64,000 bases of DNA from JAEUIE01 sp046350055 (GCA_046350055.1 JAXMBC010000001.1:1736001-1800000), one strand, 5' to 3'; numbered from the stretch's first letter, positions 44,295 through 53,968 are shown. The notes: a model not told the origin generated them from the sequence alone. Made by a program: numbers and translations.

Positions 44295-47200
44295 TTACTT
44301 CTTCACTTCAAACGCCATGACATGGTCACGGCACCGGAAGACGATCTTTCCATTGCTGATGGCCGGGTGCGACAGGCATTCTTCACCTAGTTTGTTGACG
44401 GCCAGCAGTTGAAAGGTCGGGCCTGTTTTCACAACACGTACCAGTCCGTCCTCATCTGTGCAATAGAGACGTCCATCGGCGGCAACCAGAGAGGCGGTGT
44501 AGCCACTCTTGCCACCAAGCCGTTGCTGGTAGACAAGCTTGCCGGTCTTGGCCTCATAGCAGCTGAGCACACCATTATTGGTGCAGACGTAAAGATGCTC
44601 GCCATACGCCACTGGTGTTGGCAGATAGGGGCCACCTCGGGACTTGCTCCATAGCACCCAGTCGCTCGCTTCCTTATCCTTGGGCAGAGAGATGTCACCC
44701 ATAGCTCCGGGTTTAATGGCGAAGATCGGTTGAATCGGCCTGTACCCTGTCGTCAGGTAGATCAGTCCGTTCGCATAGAAGGGCGTAGGAACAGCGATCT
44801 CTGAAAACTTGCCCAATCGCCAGCGTTCTTTGCCCGTTTCCGGATCGTAGCCTCGGGCATACTTGCTGGCGACGGTGACGAGTTCCATCTTGCCGTTTTC
44901 CAGGGGAACCAGCGTAGGCGAACACCAGGAAGGTATCTCATCACGTGGTGTGAGCCACAATTGATCCCCGGTGATGAGGTGATGGGCAGACAGAAACGAG
45001 TTCTTGCCGATGTCGCACTGAATGATGACCATGTCGTTGAAGATGACAGGCGAACTACCGAAGCCCCATTCATAGTCGGGATTGAAAAACCAGCTGGAGC
45101 CCAGCTTGCCAAGGTCACGCCGCCAGTTGAGTGTGCCATCCATGCCGTAGCAATACAGCCCTTCTGAACCGAAGTTGACTACCACGACATTCCCTTCGGT
45201 TGCCACCGTCGCATTGGCATGGCTTGACTTCATGTGCCGCTTGGTCTTGGGGACCCCGGTGTAGGCAGTGCGCTCCCACAGCACCTTACCGGTATCGAGA
45301 GCCAGGCAGTACACCTTCCAGACATGCACCGACTTCTCCTGAACAGAATCGACATCGCCATACTGACCGATTCTCAGCGAGGGTTTGGGGCTGTCCTGAT
45401 TGATAGCTGTCGTCAGGAATACCTTGTTTCCCCAGATGACAGGGCACGACAATCCCAGTCCCGGTAGAGGCGTCTTCCATGCAAGGTTTTTGCCCGTGGT
45501 GGCATCCCATGCGGTGGGAGGGAACTGGCCTTCGGCTACGCCAGCATTGAATTGTCCCCGGAAACCGAGCCAGGGATGGGCTTCCCTGGGCTTGTCCGTG
45601 AGTTCTACCACTGGCTCGGTGGGTACCGTGTTCTCTTCAACAGTCTTCGGTGGAGGTGACTTGGCGACCTCTGTCTTCTTCTCGTCTGTTTTTGTTTTCG
45701 GCAGTACCTTAGCGCCGGCTGCCAGTAGCATCTTGCTGATCTCGGTATGCTTCTCGTTCAGCTTTGCCAGGCTGCTATCCAGTAGTTCCTGCTTGATCCG
45801 TCCAGTGGCTAATGCTGCAGCCACTAGTTTCGGTTTGTTATTGCTAATGCCGTTGGAAAGGACACTGGCTTCTCCCTTGGCACCGGCCTTCAGCAGCAGC
45901 ATGACTGCTTCGTCCTTTTCCTTCATGAGTGCCCATGTGAGCGCATCAGCCGAGTAGAAGGTGTCTTTCTTATGAATGTCGATCTTCCGCTCGATCAGCA
46001 ACTTCATTGCGTCCAGATGACCGTTCTCGGCTGCATAACAAAGGGCGGTCGCTCCGTAATCAGTAGTGGTGTTTACATCGTAGCCGCGGTCCAGCAGCAT
46101 CGTCAGTCGGCTGACATCTCCCGATCGTGCTGCGGCGAAGAAGGCCTCTTTGTCATCCAGTGGCCGGGGCAGGTTACGCGGCCAACTCTTGATGACAGGT
46201 GGCTGACGTCGATGGGCGACCGCAAAATATTCCACTCCGAAATCCGTGGGTTGCAGGTCGCCTGTTCGGATATTTCCACCATCATCCTTCTGGTTCATCC
46301 AGATCGAATAGAGCAAAAAGCCTGTTGCGGTTTCCTTCCAGCGCAGCGGCTTTCCATCATATGGGTCAACTGGCACTGTTGGATAGAAACTCGGTACGAG
46401 ATCGATCCAACCGGTGGGCATTTTGCCGGTACTCAAGCGGTATCGTTCACTCGCCACAAGTGCAGCAGCCATCTGCAGCATTGCCCTGCTTTTCAGGTCA
46501 GCTTCGTAAAACTTGCTGAGCCCAGGGGCAAAGATGGCCACGGTGGTCGATAGCCTGGTCTGCTCTTCGATTAACTGCTGCATCTCGCCCGGCATGGGCT
46601 CCGGGGCGTGTTCCATGCGATCGAGCAGCGTCTGGAAAAAGGTCAGCTGTTTGATGCGTTCTTCGGTGATGTTGCCATACGGTGAGCCCTGAGCTCGCTC
46701 GCGAATCTTGTCAAAGAGCGAGTCAAGCCAGCCCGACAGTCCCTGTCGATCACGCGGTAATCCCAGCAGGCTTGTCAATTCGCCTCTGGAGTAACGTCCA
46801 TCTTGTACTTCACGCAGAAACCGATCCAGCGTGGCCCGCTCGCCCCGCAGTCCTTGAATGAAGAATCGCTGACTCGCCATTTCCAGCAACTTGGCTTGCA
46901 GTGTCTGCAGTTGCTCCGGCGACGGTTCGGAAAGTGCCAAGGTTCGTTCGACTGCTGCACAAGCTTGCGTTTCATTCCCCAGGGCCAGCAGCAAACTGAT
47001 GATCGAAGATTCATAGCGGAAGCTGCTGGGCAACTTCAGCATGGCCAGGCAACCCCTCACAGCCTGATCTGTCTGGCGATTGTTGAGCCACAGCTCAATC
47101 TGGTACTTCAGTAACTGCGCAGCGTTGCGGAATAATTGTTGCTGCATCACCGAACGCCTCATCACGCGGAATGTTTCCGATTGCAGATCGATGATCGGAA

Positions 47201-47615
47201 AGTACCCTGTGTGCAGCTTGAGCAGCGTCTCCATCTCTTCACGTAACTTCGTGGCCTGGCTCATCGACTGCTTGACCAGGTCCAGTTGCATCATGTTCAG
47301 TAGATTCGCAGGAGTACTTTCCATGTTTGCCAGTGCGAGGCCAAACAGATCCGCATCCGGCACCCACTTCGATTTCCACTGAAACACCACTTCCGCCAGG
47401 TTCTCATGATCGGGAACTGGCGGAAAAGTCTTAGGCCACGATTCCAGTTGCCAGTACGGTTCACGGGCAGTCAAGACGGCAATAGCCTGTTGAAGTGTCT
47501 GCTCCTGCTGCCAGTTGCGGTAGGCTTTCCAGCCGATCAGCCCGGCGACAGCCAGGAGGAAGATCAGGCCTACAATCAGCCACGAACGACGATACCAGGG
47601 AACACGTGGCCGCAT
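44295..47615 (-). CDS. Single-TM protein with ankyrin repeats fused to a PQQ-type beta-propeller
   Basis: A large 1106-aa protein. An N-terminal membrane helix (about 12-28) is followed by a long helical region (30-480), ankyrin repeats (about 487-640: EAFFAAARSGDVSRLTMLL, ALCYAAENGHLDAMKLL), a linker rich in Lys and Pro, and a C-terminal PQQ-like beta-propeller (about 678-1106; examples LAWKTPLPGLGLSCPVIW, VVVNFGSEGLYCYGMDGTL). The PQQ blades resemble BamB and periplasmic dehydrogenases, but the cofactor residues are not identifiable. The C-terminus should be periplasmic. I know no single family with exactly this order; it looks like a planctomycete multi-domain fusion. Confidence 0.85.
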   Translation of the reverse strand: MRPRVPWYRRSWLIVGLIFLLAVAGLIGWKAYRNWQQEQTLQQAIAVLTAREPYWQLESWPKTFPPVPDHENLAEVVFQWKSKWVPDADLFGLALANMESTPANLLNMMQLDLVKQSMSQATKLREEMETLLKLHTGYFPIIDLQSETFRVMRRSVMQQQLFRNAAQLLKYQIELWLNNRQTDQAVRGCLAMLKLPSSFRYESSIISLLLALGNETQACAAVERTLALSEPSPEQLQTLQAKLLEMASQRFFIQGLRGERATLDRFLREVQDGRYSRGELTSLLGLPRDRQGLSGWLDSLFDKIRERAQGSPYGNITEERIKQLTFFQTLLDRMEHAPEPMPGEMQQLIEEQTRLSTTVAIFAPGLSKFYEADLKSRAMLQMAAALVASERYRLSTGKMPTGWIDLVPSFYPTVPVDPYDGKPLRWKETATGFLLYSIWMNQKDDGGNIRTGDLQPTDFGVEYFAVAHRRQPPVIKSWPRNLPRPLDDKEAFFAAARSGDVSRLTMLLDRGYDVNTTTDYGATALCYAAENGHLDAMKLLIERKIDIHKKDTFYSADALTWALMKEKDEAVMLLLKAGAKGEASVLSNGISNNKPKLVAAALATGRIKQELLDSSLAKLNEKHTEISKMLLAAGAKVLPKTKTDEKKTEVAKSPPPKTVEENTVPTEPVVELTDKPREAHPWLGFRGQFNAGVAEGQFPPTAWDATTGKNLAWKTPLPGLGLSCPVIWGNKVFLTTAINQDSPKPSLRIGQYGDVDSVQEKSVHVWKVYCLALDTGKVLWERTAYTGVPKTKRHMKSSHANATVATEGNVVVVNFGSEGLYCYGMDGTLNWRRDLGKLGSSWFFNPDYEWGFGSSPVIFNDMVIIQCDIGKNSFLSAHHLITGDQLWLTPRDEIPSWCSPTLVPLENGKMELVTVASKYARGYDPETGKERWRLGKFSEIAVPTPFYANGLIYLTTGYRPIQPIFAIKPGAMGDISLPKDKEASDWVLWSKSRGGPYLPTPVAYGEHLYVCTNNGVLSCYEAKTGKLVYQQRLGGKSGYTASLVAADGRLYCTDEDGLVRVVKTGPTFQLLAVNKLGEECLSHPAISNGKIVFRCRDHVMAFEVKK

Positions 47616-47751
47616 ATCAGCTACTCACACCAGAGTTGTTCTGGCATCTTAACACGTGCCAAGCTGGCCTGCACGGTCAATTCATCTGGCACTATTTCTC
47701 CTGATTGCTTAGACTTCCAGCGTCCCATCACCCTCGGTAAGGATGCTGAGC

Positions 47752-48414
47752 ATGAAGCGATATTTGACAGAACTCATCGGTACATTTTTCCTCGTTTTCA
47801 CCATCGGCCTGGTAGTGACCAGTCAGCCAGCCGTGGCATTTGGCGAGATGGCTATCGCCAGCGTGCTCATGGTGATGGTATACATGGGTGGACACGTCTC
47901 CGGGGCGAATTACAACCCTGCGGTGAGCCTGGCTGTCATGTTGCGGGGCAAGTTATCCCCCATTGACTTCTTCATCTATGTGATATGCCAACTGGCAGGA
48001 TCGCTGCTGGCCTGCTACGTGGTGCATTTCATCACTAACAAGACTTTTGCTCCTGCTCCGAGTGCGGAGGTAACGCCGTTCGTAGCTATCCTGCTCGAGG
48101 GCATCTTCACCTTTGCACTGGCTCTGGTGGTGTTGAACGTAGCTACCGCCAAGGGAACGGAAGGCAACTCCTTCTATGGATTGGCCATTGGCTTTACCGT
48201 CTTTGTTGGTGCTGTAGTGGCTGGCAAACTCTCTGGTGGAGCTTTCAATCCAGCTGTCGGCTTCGGACCCATCTGTTTCAAGTATTGGATGGGGGGTGGC
48301 ACACTCGATCACATCGGCTACTACATTGTTGGCCCCTTCCTTGGTGCTGCTGTAGCCGCGGCAGTATTCTGGATTCAGAATGCCGAGTGGAAAGTGAGTA
48401 TGGAAACGAAGTAG
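47752..48414 (+). CDS. Aquaporin/MIP-family channel with altered second NPA loop
   Basis: A 220-aa, six-helix channel. The ATG at 47752 is chosen because AAGGA lies eight bases upstream; another ATG is at 47743. Both NPA loops are present: N55-P56-A57 (GANYNPAVS) and N166-P167-A168 (AFNPAVGFG). The usual Arg immediately after the second NPA, which lines the selectivity filter, is Val169 here. The pore is therefore wider or less selective than standard aquaporins. Substrate unknown (water, glycerol or another small neutral solute). Confidence 0.9.
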   Translation: MKRYLTELIGTFFLVFTIGLVVTSQPAVAFGEMAIASVLMVMVYMGGHVSGANYNPAVSLAVMLRGKLSPIDFFIYVICQLAGSLLACYVVHFITNKTFAPAPSAEVTPFVAILLEGIFTFALALVVLNVATAKGTEGNSFYGLAIGFTVFVGAVVAGKLSGGAFNPAVGFGPICFKYWMGGGTLDHIGYYIVGPFLGAAVAAAVFWIQNAEWKVSMETK

Positions 48415-48432
48415 ATCTCGCGATGAATGGTG

Positions 48433-48461
48433 CCCCTCTTCCTCGCTTCGAGGGAGAGGGG
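48433..48461. terminator. Hairpin between convergent genes
   Basis: CCCCTCTTCCTCG and CGAGGGAGAGGGG form a 13-bp stem (one G-T pair) with a 3-base loop, 18 bases after the aquaporin stop. It lies between that gene and the convergent gene ending at 48547. The strong GC stem suits a shared terminator. Confidence 0.65.
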
Positions 48462-48546
48462 GAAGGCTATGGGTTACGAAGTATCGGGTGTATTGCTAAG
48501 GTCCGTATCGCCTTCTTGCAACTCGCGTTGAGTGATCTGACACTTT

Positions 48547-49176
48547 CTACTGATGGTTTTCAGGCTCCGTCTTCGGTGGATTCCATGAAACCGGAACTTC
48601 CTTGAGCCTGATCTCTCCGGTTGCATTCACATCAAGCTTGGGGGTAAAGGTCGGTTCATCATATTTGACCGTTTCCAGCGAACCACCTCGCATCTTCAGA
48701 TGATGACGCAGGCACTTGCGAAGTTGATTGGCGAGGTTTCCGGAGTGACGCAGCTCAAACTGTTCCCCGGCATATGTTTCGTGATTGAAGGACATGCTGC
48801 TGAAAACACCATCGACATAAAACAGCACAAGTTTGTCGTCGCTGTTGCCTCGCTTGAGACGCACTTCTTCGGTTTTCTCCCGAACGACATACTTCAAATC
48901 CAGTTCCGTCCAACGGAAACGGTAAATACCTTCTACATCATGCAGCATCTTCTTGAATTCGGTACTTGGCACCAGGTCTTCATTCTTGGTAATCGGGCAA
49001 CAGCGATAAATCTTGGGACGGTCTTCTTTGTCCTTCAAGTATTTGCGGGTAAGCTGCATCAGTTCGCGTGACGATGGCGGTGGTTCCAGCGTGCTGGTGG
49101 TGGTGCGAAGCAGGAGGTAGGCAATGAGGCCTGCCAGGCAAAGAACAACGATCGACCAGAGTATGACGCTGAACAT
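48547..49176 (-). CDS. Single-TM hypothetical protein
   Basis: The ATG at 49176 has GAGG five bases upstream and yields a 209-aa protein with one membrane helix near the N-terminus (about 2-24, VILWSIVVLCLAGLIAYLLL), followed by a soluble alpha/beta domain. The soluble part has basic patches (LKDKEDRPKIYRCC, RKCLRHHLKMRGG). It is likely an inner-membrane protein with a periplasmic domain. No named family recognised. Confidence 0.75.
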   Translation of the reverse strand: MFSVILWSIVVLCLAGLIAYLLLRTTTSTLEPPPSSRELMQLTRKYLKDKEDRPKIYRCCPITKNEDLVPSTEFKKMLHDVEGIYRFRWTELDLKYVVREKTEEVRLKRGNSDDKLVLFYVDGVFSSMSFNHETYAGEQFELRHSGNLANQLRKCLRHHLKMRGGSLETVKYDEPTFTPKLDVNATGEIRLKEVPVSWNPPKTEPENHQ

Positions 49177-49406
49177 GTTGACCTCACTTCGGTCAATAGA
49201 CAACGGGAGCGGTTATGGCGATGCTAACCTAGGGTACATCTGCTGCAAGCCCAATCCGGGCAGACCCATCCAGGGAGGCAGGAAAGCTAGGGGGAATAAC
49301 GAAGGTAGCGATTAAAACGTCACATGGTATTGATATAGACTTTATCCCGTCCTTTCATCTGTCTTCGAGGTACAATGTATTCGTTCCTCGTTTACCAGAA
49401 TTGCTT

Positions 49407-50993
49407 ATGTCACCATTAACGCGACCGGCTGGCCCCGAACCAGCGTTCTTAATCTTCATTGTGGCCTACCGGGCAGAGAAGCACATTGAATCGGTGCTCG
49501 ACCGCATTCCTAAAGATGTATTGCGGAATCCCCGTGTCCGCATCCTGTGTATCGATGACGCCAGCAGCGATGCTACCAGCGAACGGGCTAGTGACTGGGC
49601 AGTTCGAAATCAGGCTGACAACATCGTCGTTCTCAAGAACCCTGTCAACCAGGGATATGGCGGAAACCAGAAACTTGGCTACCGGCTGGCTGTTGACCTC
49701 GGGTTCGATTTCAGCATCCTGCTTCATGGGGATGGACAGTACGCTCCCGAATTGCTCGGCGAGTTCATTAAAACATGGCAGACTACCCAAGCCGATGTGG
49801 TACTTGGCTCACGCATGCAATCCTGGAAGTCGGCTCGGGCTGGTGGCATGCCACTCTATAAAGCAGTGGGCAATCGCGTACTTACCTGGTTTCAGAACCG
49901 ACTCACCGGCCTCGGCCTGACAGAATATCACACCGGTTACCGAGGCTACAGTCGTGCGTTTCTGGCACGTGTGCCCTTCGAAGCCAATACCAATGTGTTT
50001 CACTTCGATACTGAAATTCTTCTGCAAGCCTTGCATGTGAAAGCCAAGTTCGTGGAGTTTCCCATCCCTACCCACTATGGCGATGAAGTCTGCCATGTGA
50101 ACGGCATGGAGTACGCCTGGGATGTGGTGAAGTCGACCATCGCTTATCGGCTGCACAAGCTCGGCATCATGTGCTCGCTCAAGTATCGTGACCTTGATCC
50201 CACTCCCAGACCTCATCAAGGTCCACCATATCTATTGCAGCAGAAGGCATTCAACTATCTCAAAGACAAACAGCCCGCCAAAGTGCTTGATCTCGGCTGC
50301 GGTGCTGCGGAAGTACCCGGCCAGCTCGCGAATCTGGGAACTCACACTACTGGCATCGATATCCGCGTACCCTTGCCGGGCAGTGTAGACCAGTTTCATC
50401 AGAGCGATCTCGATACACAGCCACTGCCGGTGGATCCTTTCAAGTATGATGCCATCCTGATGCTCGATGTACTGGAGGAACTCAAAGAGCCTGAAGGCTT
50501 CCTGACAGCACTCCGCAATCGCAGTGAAGTGGATACCAGTCAGGGCTGGAAGTCGCCTGCGGTGCTCGTCAGCACACCAAACATAGGCCACTGGGCCATG
50601 CGTCTCAATCTTCTCTTCGGCCGCTTTACCTATAGCGAACGAGGCATCCTTGCACTGGGTCACAAGCGGCTCTTTACCAAGCGTACTTTTAAACGCTGTC
50701 TGCGTGATTCAGGCTTCCAGATTGAAAAGCTCATTCCTGTCGGCATTCCCTACCACGCGGTGTTTGGGAATAACTTCGGCTGGTTTCTGGAACAGATCAG
50801 CGATGGCTTCGCTCGCATCTGGCCCAGCTTCTGGGCATTCTCGTTCCTGGCAGTCTGCCGGCCGCTGCCGGGCGTGAAACAGGTACTGGGCCAGGCTTTG
50901 GTGCATCACAGTGCCACGAAGCCGGAGAAAGAACTCCTTCCAGGCCCCATCCCTGCACGCGAATGGGCCGAACAGCGCGAAACGGCGATGTGA
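49407..50993 (+). CDS. Glycosyltransferase family 2 fused to a SAM methyltransferase
   Basis: A 528-aa protein with two domains. The first (about 10-250) is a GT2 glycosyltransferase: FIVAYRAEKHIESVL, DDASSDAT (50-57) and the HGDGQYAPE region (107-115) with the metal-binding DG-type motif. The second (about 285-430) is a class I methyltransferase: VLDLGCGAAE (motif I, about 293-302) and TGIDIRVPL. The tail beyond 430 carries hydrophobic segments that may be amphipathic. One protein that both adds and methylates a sugar fits surface polysaccharide or lipid modification. It ends one base before the phoH stop codon on the other strand. Confidence 0.85.
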   Translation: MSPLTRPAGPEPAFLIFIVAYRAEKHIESVLDRIPKDVLRNPRVRILCIDDASSDATSERASDWAVRNQADNIVVLKNPVNQGYGGNQKLGYRLAVDLGFDFSILLHGDGQYAPELLGEFIKTWQTTQADVVLGSRMQSWKSARAGGMPLYKAVGNRVLTWFQNRLTGLGLTEYHTGYRGYSRAFLARVPFEANTNVFHFDTEILLQALHVKAKFVEFPIPTHYGDEVCHVNGMEYAWDVVKSTIAYRLHKLGIMCSLKYRDLDPTPRPHQGPPYLLQQKAFNYLKDKQPAKVLDLGCGAAEVPGQLANLGTHTTGIDIRVPLPGSVDQFHQSDLDTQPLPVDPFKYDAILMLDVLEELKEPEGFLTALRNRSEVDTSQGWKSPAVLVSTPNIGHWAMRLNLLFGRFTYSERGILALGHKRLFTKRTFKRCLRDSGFQIEKLIPVGIPYHAVFGNNFGWFLEQISDGFARIWPSFWAFSFLAVCRPLPGVKQVLGQALVHHSATKPEKELLPGPIPAREWAEQRETAM

Positions 50994-50994
50994 T

Positions 50995-51948
50995 CTAGCC
51001 GATCGTACTCCGACGGTGCTTATCCCCTTCATAGGCTTCGACAATCTGCTGCACCAGCGGGTGACGGACGATGTCAGCATTCTCCAGGGCGATAATGCCT
51101 ATCCGTTCCAGGTTACGCAGTCGATGTGCCGCATCGATCAGGCCGCTGGGAATGGTGCGAGGTAAATCAACCTGTGTCACATCTCCTGTAATCACCATCT
51201 TCGAGCCTGTTCCCAGTCGTGTCAGGAACATTTTCATCTGCGTGATCGTGGTGTTCTGACCTTCATCGAGAATAATGAACGACTGATTGAGTGTGCGACC
51301 ACGCATGAAGGCGAGTGGCGTCAGCTCGATAACATTGGTTTCGAGATAGCGGCGAACCGTTTCGACGGGGAGCAGATCTTCGAGAGCATCGATGAGAGGA
51401 CGCAGGTAGGGGTTCACTTTGTCCTCGATGTCGCCAGGCAGAAAACCCAGACGTTCACCAGCTTCCACAGCGGGCCGACACAGGACCAGTTTCTTGACCT
51501 GCCCGGCCTTGAGGGCTGCAGCAGCGGTGGCTGTCGCGAGGAAGGTCTTACCGGTACCAGCAGGGCCGATACATACCGTGATATCCTTCTCGCGCATCAT
51601 GCGTACATATCGACTTTGGCCATCCGTTTTGGGACGGACACCTTTGCCGACGGTTTCGACGGTGAGTTTTTCCGGGCTATCGACCTGCCCGGATCGCTGT
51701 AGCGTTTCAATGGTCAGTTGCACGTCGCTGGGAACAATGGGCCCCTGCTTGGCGATGGAGCGAAGCTGAGCAATGATGCGCTCTGCAAGGTGTACCTGAT
51801 GATCAGGTCCTTCCAGTTGCAGTACTGTGTCGCGCGGTACGATGCGGATACCGAGCGCTTCGCGCAGCATGCGTAGATGCACATCACGCGGGCCGAGAAC
51901 GCGAAGCACTTCATCTTGATCAAGCAGGGTTAATGTTGCTTCCGCCAC
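50995..51948 (-). CDS. phoH: PhoH-like ATPase
   Basis: A 317-aa cytoplasmic ATPase. A GTG at 51948 preceded by AAGGAG at six bases is the start; an in-frame ATG at 52065 would overlap the promoter region of the opposite gene and adds an unrelated leader. Walker A is GPAGTGKT, Walker B IILDEGQN, and the SGxxxQ-like and ITGDVTQVDLP motifs follow. PhoH proteins are linked to phosphate stress and RNA metabolism, often near YbeY, which is not seen here. Ends against the GT2-methyltransferase gene in the opposite direction. Confidence 0.93.
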   Translation of the reverse strand: MAEATLTLLDQDEVLRVLGPRDVHLRMLREALGIRIVPRDTVLQLEGPDHQVHLAERIIAQLRSIAKQGPIVPSDVQLTIETLQRSGQVDSPEKLTVETVGKGVRPKTDGQSRYVRMMREKDITVCIGPAGTGKTFLATATAAAALKAGQVKKLVLCRPAVEAGERLGFLPGDIEDKVNPYLRPLIDALEDLLPVETVRRYLETNVIELTPLAFMRGRTLNQSFIILDEGQNTTITQMKMFLTRLGTGSKMVITGDVTQVDLPRTIPSGLIDAAHRLRNLERIGIIALENADIVRHPLVQQIVEAYEGDKHRRSTIG

Positions 51949-52193
51949 GCGGCACTCCTTGGAATACACAGTAGAGACAATGTAGCAGTTTAGGTTCGCT
52001 TGTGCGCCAGGGTAGGCATCACACTCCGTGGGATAGTCGCTTGAAAGCTTCACACGATTTGCCAAGGAACAGCGGTTGCGTTAACTTGCTTGACATCTCA
52101 CGGCAGTCGCTTGATGATACAGCTGTGTCGCAAGTTATAGTGGGTACAGTACCAGCAACATCGCATTCGTTACATCAGACGCAGGGAGTGAAC

Positions 52194-52601
52194 GTGCAGG
52201 CCAGCGATATTTTGGAGTTCACTCTCTATCGAGGGCCGTGCCTGGGCGAATGTCCGGTATTTGAATTTATTGCCAGGCGAGATGGAACCTACAGCTTTAA
52301 TGGTAAACGCTATATCGAGCCATTGGGTGTACAGAATGGGCAGTTCTACGAGTTCCTATTTGACAGGCTGGCCGCAGTCTGTCTGGAACTTCTCGTGTTG
52401 GAGTTAGAAGACAACTACCACAGCGATTTTGATGACGTATCTTCCCTCGATGTGTGGGTGAAGCACACGGGCGGCCACAAGAAGATCAGCTGCGATGGAG
52501 GCGATGTGCTTCCTACTAGACTTTGGGCCATGGCAGAGTTAATCGAGGTCACAATGCGAGAGGCCATGCGATATAATAAGCAACGTCAAAAGAGAAAGTA
52601 A
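52194..52601 (+). CDS. Small protein with a DUF6438-like domain
   Basis: A GTG at 52194 with AGGGAG five bases upstream is the best start; an in-frame ATG at 52002 adds about 64 unlikely residues. The 135-aa protein opens ILEFTLYRGPCLGECPVFEF, the RGPCxGxCPVxxF line typical of DUF6438 proteins, followed by RRDGTYSFNGKRYIE. Two conserved Cys in RGPCLGECP may form a disulfide. No membrane segment is seen. It is followed after three bases by another small gene on the same strand, probably co-transcribed. Function unknown. Confidence 0.65.
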   Translation: MQASDILEFTLYRGPCLGECPVFEFIARRDGTYSFNGKRYIEPLGVQNGQFYEFLFDRLAAVCLELLVLELEDNYHSDFDDVSSLDVWVKHTGGHKKISCDGGDVLPTRLWAMAELIEVTMREAMRYNKQRQKRK

Positions 52602-52604
52602 GTG

Positions 52605-52955
52605 ATGCATCACACTCCCGAATGTTGGTCACATGCAGGTTCAAAACTCTATGTCAGAATCGTTCGTGGTAATCTCGATGTGTACACCATGGGCATGCAC
52701 GTTCTGGGTCTTCGCGATCTGGTCATGAAACGCAGCGATATGGAAGTGGATGGTTACGATATCATCGAGGTCATTCGCTACATGTGTGCGAGCGAGAGGC
52801 CCATGGACGATGGACATCTCATTGCCGACCTCGACGGTCCGCGTTTCAAAGCTGTGGCGGAATCAAGCATCCCGGAGCGACCGGGGAGCGTGATGCACAA
52901 TCCCTTCGGCAAGCTGCGACTGGTGAGCTTGAGGGATCTGGCGGAGCGGAATTAA
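52605..52955 (+). CDS. Hypothetical protein, 116 aa
   Basis: Begins with ATG at 52605, three bases after the previous stop (an in-frame GTG lies directly before it). The small soluble protein contains TMGMHVLGLRDLVMKRSDM and IIEVIRYMCASERPMDDGHL, a pattern like DUF4261-type proteins, though I am not certain. Charge is balanced and no signal is seen. Its stop overlaps the convergent fbp gene by a few bases. The two small genes here form a likely operon. Confidence 0.65.
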   Translation: MHHTPECWSHAGSKLYVRIVRGNLDVYTMGMHVLGLRDLVMKRSDMEVDGYDIIEVIRYMCASERPMDDGHLIADLDGPRFKAVAESSIPERPGSVMHNPFGKLRLVSLRDLAERN

Positions 52956-53968
52956 CACTGTTGAATACAGCGCTGCAACTCTTCCATCTCCACCACGCTG
53001 CCTACTGCCAGGCTCGTGCGCTGGTGAATACTGGTCGGCTCAATATCCAGAATTCGCTGGCTGCCATCAGTAGCCATGCCACCGGCTTGTTCAGCAATGA
53101 AGGCAACCGGATTGGCTTCATACAGTAAACGCAGTTTGCCTTCTGGGTGCTTCTTAGTGGGCGGATAGAGGAACACGCCACCTTTGAGCAGAGTACGGTG
53201 AAAGTCGGGTACCATGGAGCCGATGTAGCGCGTAGAGTAGTTTTTGTTGAGCTTGCCTTGTCGGAGATTCTCGAGGAATTGACGATACGGCTGAGGGAAG
53301 CCCTCGCGGTTGGCTTCATTCACTGAGTAATAGCTGCCTTGCCTGGGCATTTTGATATTCTCGTGGCTCAGTACATACGCTCCGATGGCTGGATCGAGCG
53401 TGAAGCCATGCACTCCCTTGCCCGCAGTGTAGACAAGGATGGTGGAGGAACCGTACACGACGTACCCCGCTGCAACCTGTTTGGTGCCGCGTTGCAGGAA
53501 CCACGAGGTAGGATCATCACGTCTCACATCCTCAGGTCGACGGAAGATGGAAAAGGTCGTTCCCACACTGACATTCACATCGATATTGGACGAGCCATCG
53601 AGTGGATCAAAGATAACAGCATACTTGGCTTCCTCGCTGATGTGCTGCTGCAGGATGACAGGATGTTCATTTTCCTCGGAGGCCAGGACGCCGACGCTTC
53701 CTCGGGTACCCAGGCTATGAAGAAGCGCTTCATCAGCGTATACATCAAGCTTCTGCTGCATCTCTCCCTGGACGTTGGTGTCGCCTTGTTCGCCCAGGAT
53801 ATCGGACAGACCCGCCCGGCGAATACGGGCTTGGATGAGTTTAGTAGCGAGAGTGATGCCTGAAAGCAGCCAGGAGAATTCGCCAGAGGCTCCAGGAAAA
53901 CGCATTTGTTCCTGGAGTATGTGCTGCTGTACGGTGATGACGGGCTTGGATTTGGGAGAGAAGGTCAT
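52952..53968 (-). CDS. fbp: Class I fructose-1,6-bisphosphatase
   Basis: A 338-aa gluconeogenic enzyme that hydrolyses fructose-1,6-bisphosphate to fructose-6-phosphate. The metal and phosphate site is intact: ASEENE (about 96-101) and DPLDGSSN (121-128). Later KNYSTRYIGSMVPDFHRTL is the substrate-binding line. AAGGAATGGGGC before the ATG at 53968 provides a ribosome site. Length fits class I FBPase. Cytoplasmic. It overlaps the convergent small gene at the 3' end by four bases. Confidence 0.95.
   Translation of the reverse strand: MTFSPKSKPVITVQQHILQEQMRFPGASGEFSWLLSGITLATKLIQARIRRAGLSDILGEQGDTNVQGEMQQKLDVYADEALLHSLGTRGSVGVLASEENEHPVILQQHISEEAKYAVIFDPLDGSSNIDVNVSVGTTFSIFRRPEDVRRDDPTSWFLQRGTKQVAAGYVVYGSSTILVYTAGKGVHGFTLDPAIGAYVLSHENIKMPRQGSYYSVNEANREGFPQPYRQFLENLRQGKLNKNYSTRYIGSMVPDFHRTLLKGGVFLYPPTKKHPEGKLRLLYEANPVAFIAEQAGGMATDGSQRILDIEPTSIHQRTSLAVGSVVEMEELQRCIQQC

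Noticed and set aside
52002..52193. Longer start for the DUF6438-like gene
   Set aside because: It overlaps the start region of the divergent phoH gene and adds low-quality sequence, while the GTG at 52194 has a proper ribosome site.
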